Position numbers and translations under genes: made by a program. DNA of 64,000 nucleotides from Oxyruncus cristatus (Eukaryota; Chordata; Aves; Passeriformes; Cotingidae). The notes beneath the pieces are model-generated. The model did not search any database. It saw nothing but the letters and a program-made list of their open reading frames with translations, and was not told where the DNA came from. The number at the start of each line of letters is the position of its first letter. The first letter of the stretch is position 1. This document shows, piece after piece, positions 39,765 to 49,900 of this stretch. The stretch lies in assembly GCA_013399855.1 (NCBI GenBank), contig VXAY01006800.1:474467-538466 (forward strand), given 5' to 3'.

Positions 39765-39777
39765 GTTTTAAGAGAGG
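39765..39777 (+). repeat. Left target-site duplication of the RTE insertion
   Basis: The 13 bases GTTTTAAGAGAGG here are repeated exactly at 40304-40316. The copies bracket the RTE fragment precisely: recognisable element sequence starts right after this copy, and the microsatellite tail ends right before the other one. Confidence 0.92.
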
Positions 39778-39779
39778 AC

Positions 39780-40247
39780 CTGAAGAAAAGTACAAAGATT
39801 AGTGTTTACAGAGCCGTTGTTTTGTCTACTCTTTTGTATGGGTCCAAATCATGGGTCATCTACCGCCACCACTTGAGACTCTCAGAACGCTTCCATCAGC
39901 CTTGTCTCTGCTCAATCCTCAACATCCACTGGACTGACAAAGTGACCAATGTGTCTGTTCTTGAACAGGCTGCGGTCACGAGCATTGAGGCCATGCTGCT
40001 GAGAACACAGCTGCGTTGGGCNACTCTGGCCTCCAATCGGAAGACCTGGAGACTCACCCTCGATAATGCTGCTGCTTCTTTTGAGAACACACAGAGAATC
40101 ATTTCTGAGGAGAAAAGACAATGCAGAAAGAACCAAGTCTTGCCAACACCGCCTAAGGAGACTTTCTACTGTGCCTTTTGCAACCAGACTTGTCTATCTC
40201 GCATTGGCCTTTTTAGCCACCAACGTGCTTGTAGCAAGAGTGGGTAG
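39780..40247 (+). pseudogene. RTE LINE ORF, C-terminal fragment (reverse-transcriptase thumb/connection region)
   Basis: The frame runs from the 5' truncation point to TAG at 40245-40247, about 155 codons without a stop or frameshift. It is not expected to start on its own; the first codons simply continue a frame whose upstream part was never inserted. Visible landmarks in order are KISVYRAVVLSTLLYGSKSW (post-catalytic RT region), RLSERFHQPCLCSILNIHW, then VLEQAAVTSIEAMLLRTQLRW. The end carries CAFCNQTCLSRIGLFSHQRAC, a CxxC...H...C zinc-finger-like motif. The N at 40022 is the third base of GCN, so the residue is alanine whatever the base. Between that alanine and the LASNRKTW stretch the copy seems to lack a few dozen residues normally present in RTE proteins, an in-frame internal deletion. 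Confidence 0.85.
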
Positions 40248-40261
40248 AGTCCTTCCCTAAT

Positions 40262-40275
40262 CTTCGTTCGCGAAG
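40262..40275 (+). other. UUCG-tetraloop hairpin in the RTE 3' UTR
   Basis: CTTCG (40262-40266) and CGAAG (40271-40275) are exact reverse complements around TTCG. In RNA this is a five-pair stem closed C-G on a UUCG loop, one of the most stable tetraloops known. It lies between the stop codon and the ATG-repeat tail, where a LINE reverse transcriptase is expected to recognise its template. That role is an inference. Confidence 0.75.
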
Positions 40276-40282
40276 CCTGGTC

Positions 40283-40303
40283 ATGATGATGATGATGATG
40301 ATG
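40283..40303 (+). repeat. ATG trinucleotide tail of the RTE copy, seven units
   Basis: Seven perfect ATG units end exactly at the right target-site duplication. RTE-clade elements commonly end in short tandem repeats instead of poly(A), so this is the element's own 3' tail and not an independent microsatellite. Confidence 0.9.
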
Positions 40304-40316
40304 GTTTTAAGAGAGG
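40304..40316 (+). repeat. Right target-site duplication of the RTE insertion
   Basis: Exact second copy of the 13-base sequence at 39765-39777. The absence of any mismatch argues for a relatively recent insertion on the time scale of neutral decay. Confidence 0.92.
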
Positions 40317-40689
40317 GGTTGTGTTTAAACATGAAAGCCACACCTGGAACTCACTGGACATCCAGATCAAAACTGTGTCAGTTTCAGAGCTGACATAGAT
40401 CTTCTAAACTCCTACAACCTGGTCACAGAAAATAGTCATTATATTGGAAGTCCAAATAAAACATAGGAAATTGAAATCTAAGATAAATGCAGATGCAGTG
40501 AAGTTATAGACATGAGTTAAAGTGACTCAGTTTATATAAGCTGAAGTTTAAAATCCTAATAACAGGGGGTTGTTAAAATGTAAAGATAAAACATACATAT
40601 ATTCATGTTCACTTATGTTTATTTTAGAAATTACAAATTTTCTATAATAATATCTTTGTTTGTACAAAGAACACAGAACAGGAAACATG
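40317..40689. other. AT-rich non-coding spacer
   Basis: Unique AT-rich sequence between the RTE and CR1 copies. Nothing recognisable. Confidence 0.7.
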
Positions 40690-41080
40690 GATCATAGAAC
40701 CATGGAATGTTTTGGAAAAAGGTCATCTAATTCCAGTCCCTCTACCATGGGCAAGGACACCTCCCACTAAGCCAGGTTGCTCAAACCTTCATCCTACCTT
40801 GCCTTGAACATTGTCAGGGTTGGAACACCCACAACCTCTCTTGGTAATCTGTTCCAGTGTCTCACCACCCTAACAGTAAAGAATTCCTAACATCTAATCT
40901 AAACCTTCTGTCTTTCAGTTTGAAGCCATTTCCCCTTGTCCTACCGCTCCTGATGGAGAGCCCCTCTCCAGCTTCGTTGTAGGCTCCTTCAGGCACTGGC
41001 AGGTTGCTATGAGGTCTCCATGCAACCTTTGCTTTTCCAGGCTGAACAGCCCAAATTTTCTCAGGCTGCCTTCATAGGGG
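40690..41080 (-). mobile_element. CR1 LINE, 3' fragment
   Basis: On the plus strand it opens with 'atcatagaaccatggaatg', the inverted CR1 terminal octamers. It then shows the classical CR1 order: 'ctaccatgggcaaggacacc', 'cttgccttgaaca', 'ctgttccagtgtctcaccac', 'cctaacatctaatctaaacc', 'ctttcagtttgaagccattt', 'cccttgtcctac' and 'tccaggctgaacagccc'. About 390 bases of the 3' region are kept and no ORF2 protein is recognisable. It is the best-preserved CR1 of the window. Confidence 0.93.
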
Positions 41081-42890
41081 AGGACAAGGGTTTTTGTGGT
41101 GATTTACAAACAAGGAACTTCACAGAGTTCCGCAGACTTCTATCAGCAAGGAACAGAGAGTGAAAGCATAAATTAATATGGAGATCCCTCCAGCACAGCT
41201 TTCTGTCATTATTATATCATTTTCTCCACTAAACCCAGCACTGTTTATTGCCCAGTGCCAGCCTGCCTAACACAGATGGGAGCTCTCTGTACCCTTCTAT
41301 AGAAGCCTGTCTCTTGGCTGTTGGAAAATGAAGGTTTCACGGGGAAAAAAACCAAACCAAAACAAACAAAAAAAAAACTCAAAGCAAAAAGAAATTCTCA
41401 TTGAGCAGGCTGGTTCTTCAGTGGCAATCAATTTAACCAAAAAGCAGATTCCACAGAATAGACTGCCAAATTGCCTTGATACTTTTATTTTGGAGGATTG
41501 CTTCTCTAACAGTATATCTATACAGCTATAGCACAGACTTCAAACATCAGTAGGCCTGAAACTCTCTGTCTCTGAGACAGTCCTGTGACTTTATCAACTT
41601 CTAGAGGAAGCTGATGTTTCTGTTCCTTGTCTGACTAAAGACTGGCTGTCCTCAGCTGATAGAAGCATGTGGTACCTCTTGGGGTAATAAGGCAGAAGGA
41701 GCCCTCAGCCTTCAGCTGTGGTGTGGGATTTCTAGTTCAAAGTTATTATTCTCTGAATTGTGCGATGTGATACATTCCCTGGCACAAGTGCAGCTCCACA
41801 GCTTCCCTTGTTTTATGACTTCATGCACTGGACGTTGCCTCAGGTACTGGCTCAGCAACAGAACAGGCAGTAGGGAGAGAGAACATGTGCAGGTTGTGCA
41901 TCTTGACCTGCCAAGAGTTACAGATGTGATTGATCTTGCTTGCACGTTTCCATTTTAGTCATTATTTCTAGTCCATTTTGTTGCTGTGAGATGAAAGTAG
42001 CACTCACATAACGTCAAATTTTTAAGAAAAATATTTTATTTCCCACACTTTCCTGGAGTGCTCCTCATTCTATTTATTTTATTGGTTTGCAGTTGGTTCT
42101 CCTCCATCCATTTCTGTGGAATTTCTTAATGTACCATTTCTTTTATTTACAGTATTTACTTCAACTTACTGATTACCTTTAGGCTAGACTTTTCCCTAAG
42201 GTTAGGGCAAGAAACAAAGTCTTCAAGGTCTGGAACATATAAGAAAATAAGTACTAACAGTTGGAATTTTTAGGGAACCCAAAAGACAGTAGAAAGTTTT
42301 AAATAAATATTTTGGAATCTAGATCACACTGAATAATGAAGATTTACCCTAAAATGCCTTTACTAACACAAGAAGTCACTTTTGAAACTAGCTTTAGAGT
42401 AGTGTATGAGCCTGTGGTGAAGACAAGGTTGTGGAAATTACCAGTATTGTTCTCCATGTTGGACTGAATCAGAGAATTTCTGTAAACTATTACATGCCTT
42501 GATTTCTCTGCTGAAAAACTAGACAGAACTTTAAGTATTTCCAAACTTTCCTCTGGCTTGCTTAGAGAACTTGCTTTTAAAAGCTGCTAATCCTTCACTA
42601 AGGAAAACTCCAGTGGGGGTCTGATCATGAGCATGTCCTTGAGATACTACAAAACCACTATTTTGACTTGCATAGGAAACTGAGTAAATGAAGGTTTCCG
42701 CACAGCAGATCCTTCTCAAAAATAGTAATATGCCAAAAATATCTAAGTACTCCTTATGTTCAGTTTTAAACGTGCAAAGATTAATTCAGAAGACTAAATG
42801 GAAACATTCATTAACAACCGGACCGTCTTCGTAGAGTTATCAGAACCTTCAACCATTCAGCATTCCTCAATATTCTTTATTTGTATGTCT
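41081..42890. other. Non-coding stretch with a short A/CAAA-rich tract
   Basis: Holds a low-complexity A-rich tract with CCAAA and CAAA words at about 41344-41380. Otherwise it is unique sequence with no gene or named repeat. Confidence 0.65.
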
Positions 42891-42907
42891 GCCACTAGAT
42901 GGCAGAG
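42891..42907 (+). promoter_or_regulatory. CTCF-like motif
   Basis: GCCACTAGATGGCAGAG matches the CTCF core in the form CCASYAGRKGGCRSY with one mismatch, at the last base. CTCF is the vertebrate zinc-finger protein that anchors chromatin loops and boundaries. Occupancy cannot be told from sequence. Confidence 0.5.
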
Positions 42908-43617
42908 TCAGTCCTGTTAGTGAAAATCCACAAGAAAAGTTGCTCCCCAGCATGGAATAAAAAATAGGTCCGTCCTGCAAGGGACAGCAAGATTGACTAT
43001 GAACTCAGAAGATTGAAAAGTGCTATGAGCAATGATTAAGCTCTTTATTTGTTATTTATTTGCTGTCCGGTACAATATCTGAACAGATAACTCTATTTTT
43101 ATTCCACTGATTACTTCTAACTGTTAAACTCAGGGTTCAGCAGAGAATCTCCAGACAATATCTGTATTCAGGTGCTATTCCAGTACAACAGAATTTTTGC
43201 CAGTAACTATCTGTCCTCATTGTCTGTATCAGAATAATTTGCTATGTCCGTCTTTGAAGACTGAGATTGAGATCTGCTAGGCTGGTACTTGACTGTTGAA
43301 AGAGCCAAAAGAGCCAACATCAAACACTTCCCAGGATTCTCTTTGGAAATCAGTAGAGGTCTAAATCTGGAGTAAAATTATATAATGTGTCTGTGCTGTA
43401 AAGAAATCATACCTTCTTACTCATCTAACAAATGAAAAAACCCAAGCAACCAAACAACGTTTTTGGTCTCCATTGCCGGCATTAGTTTATAATTTTCTCA
43501 CCTGTCGTGTTTTTGTTGACGAATATAAGGTCTCCAATATTTTTTTTTACCGCAGATATGGGTGGTTGTAGCGCCTGAATCCCGGCATAGAAAGAATAGT
43601 GCAGAGGGTTTTTTTGT
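42908..43617. other. Non-coding spacer between two CTCF-like motifs
   Basis: AT-rich at first. From about 43440 onward CpG becomes locally more common ('gttgacgaat', 'ttaccgcag', 'tagcgcctgaatcccggc'). No gene recognised. Confidence 0.6.
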
Positions 43618-43633
43618 CCACTAGATGGTAGCA
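43618..43633 (+). promoter_or_regulatory. Second CTCF-like motif, same orientation
   Basis: CCACTAGATGGTAGCA shares the first 11 bases of the core with the motif at 42891 and has T in place of C in the GGC triplet. It lies in a CpG-enriched, higher-complexity segment (43440-43740). Weaker match than the first. Confidence 0.4.
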
Positions 43634-43846
43634 AAACCGCACACTTGGAAGAAAGTATCCTAAATTTCCGTTCGAGTTTGTACCAAAAATTGTCAGAACT
43701 AATCCGATGGCAGGTGATCATCAATACTCAATTCAGACTTCCAACGAATTTTATTAGCTTTCGTGTTTCACCTCTTCATAAAATCAGTTTTCATCTTCTG
43801 AATCTGTGTCAGCAGTCTCTGAAATTCAGACTTTTAATTCAGATAT
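43634..43846. other. Higher-complexity non-coding sequence
   Basis: Continuation of the CpG-enriched segment that carries the second CTCF-like motif. The open frame across it (43645-43995) ends in low-complexity translation and is not a convincing gene. Confidence 0.5.
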
Positions 43847-43945
43847 GTTTTTGGGTTTGGTTTGGTTTTGGTTTGTTTGGTTTGTTGTTGTTTGTTTGTT
43901 TTGTTTTGTTTTTGTTGTTGTTTTTGTGTTTTAGGGTTTTTTTTA
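43847..43945. repeat. TTTGG/TTTG low-complexity repeat
   Basis: About 100 bases of imperfect TTTGG, TTTG and TTG units on the plus strand (CCAAA/CAAA on minus). It translates to the phenylalanine/leucine-rich and lysine/glutamine/asparagine-rich artefact frames on the two strands. Confidence 0.95.
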
Positions 43946-46900
43946 TGAAAAGAAAAGAGAAAAAAGAAGAAGAGAAACCAACCACCAGACAGTAAATGAA
44001 TCTCTGGAAGGTTTATAATAAACACAAAAATTAGGACCTTAGAAGTGTCCACTGTTCTCTTTCCATTGACTGCCTTCTTTAAATTCATAGAGGTCAGAAA
44101 AATGCTGATAAATGAATAATCAATAGATAATATGAATTTTCAAGGTATAAACTCAAATGTTATCTTTGAGAGACATAGGGTTTCACTGGTGAAAGCAAAT
44201 ATCCATAAATGTTATTAAGCACCTTAGATAATTTTTTTAGAATGTTTCATATCTATGTCTGTTGAAAAAATCTGTTCATATTTAAAGGACACAGCACTGA
44301 AGGCTTATAGTAAAGGGAAACATACTGTATCTCAGGCAGCTAAAAGATATGCTGTAGTCTGGGTCTCTGATACATCTCAGAGCTTGTTTTTTAGGGCTAG
44401 TTCAGGTATCTGAAATGTCTGCAATACATTCTTTAAAAAGAATAAACCATCCCTGGATATGATAATGCAAGAAGGAGCCAAGGATATTGTATGTGATGCA
44501 GAAATATGTCACCACTTCTCAGGGACAGGCCTCAAGTGAATCAAGAAGTAGCTGCCTTAATTTTTAAGGGCCATTTATAAAGTACTTCAACATCTGTCAC
44601 GTTTTAAGAGTTGGCTTGTGAAAGCAGGCATGATGTTTCAAGCAGAAGGGAAGGCTGAGGTAAAACTGCCTGCAAATACTTTGTCTTGAAAGGCCAAAGC
44701 AGAGCATTAATTGTGCCAGTACCTCTGGATTAAAGACCTTGGCTGTTCCTTAAATCAGTGTTACGATACCTGAACTCCCAGAAAGCGTGGCTTCAATGTG
44801 CCAAAACTGTGCCGTAACTTATCCCCCTCCCAGACTTCTGTCATTAGGACCATATTTTAAAATCTGCATACAGTATGAAGTATTTCAGAGATTTGTATGT
44901 ATCTGGATGATATCATAATAACCACAGCTCGGGATCGGATGAGGGGGTTACTAGTATTCTGGAGATTTTTACTTTTTTATATGTATCTGAATAGAAGAGG
45001 TCATGAGCCCTTTGGTAATGTTTGTGAAAAATGTTATTTGATAGATCTAAAACTGATTAAAACACAAAGAATTAAAATGGTGAATATTTTAAGACTAAAA
45101 TAATAGCTCTCTGTCATCCTAAAGTTTATTCTGTTCAAAACTTTGCTTGCTAATATTTTATGCTGTCCTAAGTTTCAGAAGCAAAACAAAGGTTTTCAGA
45201 CGGTTGAAAGCAGCACGTTACTGGTTTTATTTGCTATATCATGAAAATCAGGGGGTGGGTTTTAACCCCAGTCAAATATTAAAAATAAATAAAAAAAAAA
45301 TTAAAAAGAAGAAAGAAATGCTTTTTGAGTCTATCATTCTCCCAGGAAAATTTTGCTGCTGCACTTTTGCCTTGTCTTGCCCTGGGCAACATGACCCAGC
45401 CACAGCAGTGGGTCTCCCAGCACTCCTGTTAGCAGTCTGTCTGCTCTCTGAACAGCTGTTTGTGGGTGCTCTCCTGGATGAGAGCATGAACATTGTCCCT
45501 GGTGTTCCATTCTAGACAGTTTGGAAAATGCAAAATATTAAATATTTTTTCTTTGCTATAACTGTGTCTGGTAAAACTGACATCCTGTAATTACAGAGCT
45601 TGAAAACATAGATATAAAGGCACTTAAATAAAATAAATAATTAACTTTCAGTTTTCAAAGCCTTATGCCATCCACAGGACAGCTTTGGAGGGGTAAAAAT
45701 GTGGGGACTCACAGCAACAATTGGAGGGGTGCATTTGCTGAAGGGCAAGTCAGCTCAGACACCTCAGGTCTGATAAGAAAACAGGGTCCCCAGGACTAGC
45801 AACGTGCTTGCCAAGCCTTCTATTTAGAGACTGAAACCAGCTTCAGATCAGAAGTGAACATGTGGAACCCACATGTGTTTATGTGTTAGCTAGGGTCTAG
45901 GAGAGCCCCTGGCTATTTATCCATGTGTCTGTCAGTACCCTGCCTTCCTGCATGCTGGATGTCAGGGTGCAATCCTTCTCTTGTGCTTCTGAGTGCTCAT
46001 ATTTTTCTTTTGGTTTGTGTTTTTACAGGGAGAAAATAATAATAATTTAAAAAGACCCCCAAAACAAACCCACCTCTCAACACCATCTTACTGCAGTTAA
46101 TGTGTGTGCTGTTGGTATCACTTCATTTCTATCACTCTTAGTGCTCACATAGAGGCACACAAGCAAGAACATTCTGTCACATAGACCCACTTTCTTCTAA
46201 ACTTTAGCTATTACCGTACCAGGAGTCAGAGACTGGGACAGTAGCCACTGTTGATAAGAGGAAATCAAAGATGTTCATATGGATAAGGTATTCTGCATCT
46301 GGGATTGAAAACTCTTCCCACATGGCACAGTAACACGTTGTGAAGATATGCTTTTTCCAGGAAATTTGACCTTTTTATAAATGTAGTCATAAGTGTGTGC
46401 TCAGTGACTGAACCATACTCAGTTTTGCACAGGCAGACAACCCATGCCTGGGAGAGCTCCGTGTAGGAGAGGTTTTGGCAGCACATAGGCAAGAGGTTGG
46501 GCTCATGGGTATGATTGTGTTTGGATCATCAAGGTAGTATTTCTCACACAGTCAGTGCACTAATTGGAGTGTGATGATATCAGCTGCCAGGGCCTGTGCC
46601 TTCTGTGGCTCAATGACTGGCTTTAAACACCCTCCCTTTAAATTCTTTGCGTAAGGCCTGCTGTGGGCTGAAGTACAACCTGAAGGAGCAAGGAATGAGG
46701 CTTATGACAGCTTTTGGATAATGGGATTGGAGGCTGATTTGAAAAAATCCCTTAAAATTCTGTTGTTCTGGTGCCTTTAAAACATTTAATACTACATAGG
46801 GCTCATACATTAGTTTTGGCATTAAAGCCACCAGCGTCTTGATTCTGATTCCTCACACTAAGGAGTAAGACCAGACTTCAGCAGAATTAGTCCCATATGA

Positions 46901-49900
46901 GACTTGTGTGATCCCTCTTCTATATTCAGTGATTCCTTCTCTTATTTACTCAGACTACTTACAAAGTACCTTTTCCATTTAGAATTTCTTGTTAAATAAA
47001 ATCAAAGATCAAAGGTGGAAGAGGCAAGGCAAATAATTTGTTTTCCTTATACTGCTTTATTCCTCTGTGGGACTTCTCTATCCGAGTCTTTTACATTGAT
47101 AGTTGAAGAAAGAATTTATCTTTAAATTTCATGTCCCAATTCTGTAACTGCCAAAGGCTAATATAATTAAGGACTATTCAAAATGGAAGAACTCACAGAA
47201 TCTATGGCCTTTTCTTCTCATGAAACTGTGACCTTAGGATTTTTTATGCAGGTAACCACATAGGTAGCAGAAGAGACAATTAACATTTAGGTGGCTATGT
47301 GGTCCTATTTTCCGTTTCAAATAAGTAATGCCCTGAAGGAGAAAGAAAAATATAATTGTGGTCAACTACATTTGAGGTCTCATAACTCTCATATATCCTT
47401 TTAATTTCTTCTTACTTCAATCTTTCAACAACAGTTGTGGCATTTTTTCAACTCTAAACTCACAAGTAGAATCATTTATTTTAATAATGTCTTTTCTTTA
47501 GCTTCTAGTTGAACATCATTTGCAATGTTCCCAAGCCTTACTAACTACAGAAGCATTACAACAATGATTTAATTATTTCCTTCTCAGTATTTATTTGAGA
47601 CAAAAGTTCCCTGACAAATCTCAGATCTTCTACATTTGTTTTAGAAACGGACCATATGTCATGAATACTAAGCAGTCAGGTACTCCTATTGAATTAGTCC
47701 CTAACCACTATTTAATCATGTCAGTAAACTGTGAACATTTCTGGCCAGACTTGTTGCACTACCAGCAAATAATATCTTTGAAGTTCCTTTCTTGTACATC
47801 GATCCCAATCCCTGTTCTTCATAATGAAATAGATACAGCCATCACATACTACAGACGTACTTGCAAAGGACTTCCACAAAGTTTTGTCCTATGACACACA
47901 ATAATCCTTATCTGAGGAGAGATAAAGGACCTGGAACGTACAGTTTTTATGACGCTTTTAAATACAAAAAAATAATTGGGAAAATGTGCTTTAGCTGAAA
48001 CAAATAAAGCTTTTCAGGGAAAAGATTTTTGTTTCCAAAAGTAAAAGGTCTGTTCTGGGTGACTGATTTCCTTGATAGTGTCTCCTCCTGAGGATGGTAT
48101 AAAGGACATTTGAATTCACAGGATGTTCATCTCATGCAACCTGATCATTGAGGAAGGGAGGAGATGTTTGAGAACACTGAAGGGGAAGACCCTTTCCTGC
48201 CAAACATTGCTTTTTATTAAGTCTGAAACACTGATGCTTTTCAAGTTCTTGGGGTGGAGAGGGGTGAACCACAACAGTCTCAAATTAGTTAAAAAAATTC
48301 CAACTTCTAGGGATTGGCCACAGAAAAATCAAACTGAAATCTCCCTCTATTATTATAGGTTCTTAGCAACTCACAGAATTTATCAGGTATTTAACTTGAG
48401 GACACACTGCTAGCTATAGAAGGGACTGAGACATACAAAAATGCGTAGGAAAGCAAGAGAAATCATAGCAGGAAAGGAAAGAGAACCCAGGCTTTTGGTC
48501 TCTGCACATTCTGTCCTCATAACTACAGCATTTGTCCCTACTTGAGGAATGAAACAAAACGCAAGGGAAGATTGTCTATGAAGAAAGGGAAAATGTTTCT
48601 CTTTAACTCAAAATGTTCCAACATGATGATGGTGTAATACACTGATAAAACAAGTTAGATTGATATACAAACTTCCAAAAGTTGTTAGGGCTGAAAATAC
48701 TCTGGTAGCATAGCTGCAGCTGCCTCTGCATCATGGGAGATTGCCTCATCTCTCAAAAACCTCTAGTCAAGCTTCCATAAGAAGCAGACAACCATATTAG
48801 GGGGTTAAACAATGAAAATATTCATAGCAGAAGATGAGACAATGAACCACAGCAATAGTGATGTGTTTTGTGACGGAAGGACACCACCCTTCATACCCTT
48901 GAAGTACATATTAATAGTTTGCAACATCTGTTACCCATCTTCTTGATGGTAGGATATAAATGGACTGGTTTCAGCTTCTTTTTGTACTGGCTAGACCTAC
49001 ATCTCAAGGGCCACTGTGAACTGTGCTCTTGCACTACTTTCACTGTAATTATTCTTGGGTACCTGTAATTAAAACCATCTGAGAAAGCTACAGAGTAGAG
49101 ACATCTCAGAAACACAGGCAATTAAAATAGTGATTACGCAAGATGAGTCATAGGGATGACCCTGAAATTTTGGCAAACAAATCTGCACCTTTAAATTTCA
49201 ACCCCTCTTCCCATTCTTTGTTACTAATTTTTCAATGGACCTCTAATGAGTTAATAATAAATGAAAGAAAGACTTTCCTATGATCTGTTCTTGACATTCA
49301 TACAAATACAACCCAGAACACTAGAGTAACTTTCCCATGTCAGTCTTCAAGTAATTTTAGAGGGTGCTGACAGTGCTCAGACTTCAAGGTTTGTTAGGAA
49401 CCAGCAGGATGCATGGGACTGGATTTGGCACCTGAAGACGGAGATAAATATTAATTAGAATCTCCAGAAGTAACTGCGTACTCAACTCCCACAGTTTCTC
49501 ATTAATTAATTATCTGATCATCAAAGAAAATCTTGGTAGTTGCTCAACCTTAAGGCATTTCTAAGGCTGCCGTTCCAGACATAAGTCTTGATGTCAGAAG
49601 GTCTACAGTTTCCATGTAGTGTGGAAAAAAAAGAGGTTTTCTACTTGAGAAATGCTGCCGATTATATACCCAGTTTGAGTTGCTGACAGTTTCCTTTTCC
49701 TTTCACACTTAGGCAACATCTCTGGTCACAGAAAATGAAGCAAAGGCCTGAGGAAAGAAACAGAGAAATTTATTTTGAGGGAGAAAAAACTGAAGGTCCT
49801 AGCCAACTCTCCGATCTCTGTTCTATTGAGATTTACACTGGATCTCCTGGGTCTGATTTATGAGGGAATTTTCTGGGCCAGAATGAATTTCTTAAGATCA

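Larger units (their letters stand above)
39778..40303 (+). mobile_element. RTE-clade LINE, 5'-truncated insertion (AviRTE-like)
   Basis: A 526-base insertion. It consists of the C-terminal part of a reverse-transcriptase frame, a 35-base 3' UTR and seven ATG repeats as tail. A perfect 13-base target-site duplication flanks it. The encoded C-terminus, with its YRAVVLSTLLYG and LLRTQLRW stretches and terminal zinc-finger-like motif, together with the very short 3' UTR and microsatellite tail, are typical of the RTE clade rather than CR1. In birds the known RTE family is AviRTE, patchily distributed across lineages and reported as horizontally transferred with filarial nematodes. Assignment to AviRTE itself is my inference from host context. 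The copy cannot move on its own: the endonuclease and most of the reverse transcriptase are missing. Confidence 0.88.

Noticed and set aside
43645..44088. 116- and 84-codon frames
   Set aside because: They translate the TTTGG/CCAAA low-complexity tract.
44897..45103. MYLDDIII at the start of a short frame, resembling the YxDD box of reverse transcriptases
   Set aside because: No similarity to reverse transcriptase before or after the motif, and a seven-residue match is within chance. An old retroelement relic cannot be fully excluded.
45147..45515. 122-codon frame ending in a hydrophobic, signal-like stretch
   Set aside because: It crosses a lysine-coding A-rich run, has no recognised family and an opposite-strand frame covers the same bases.
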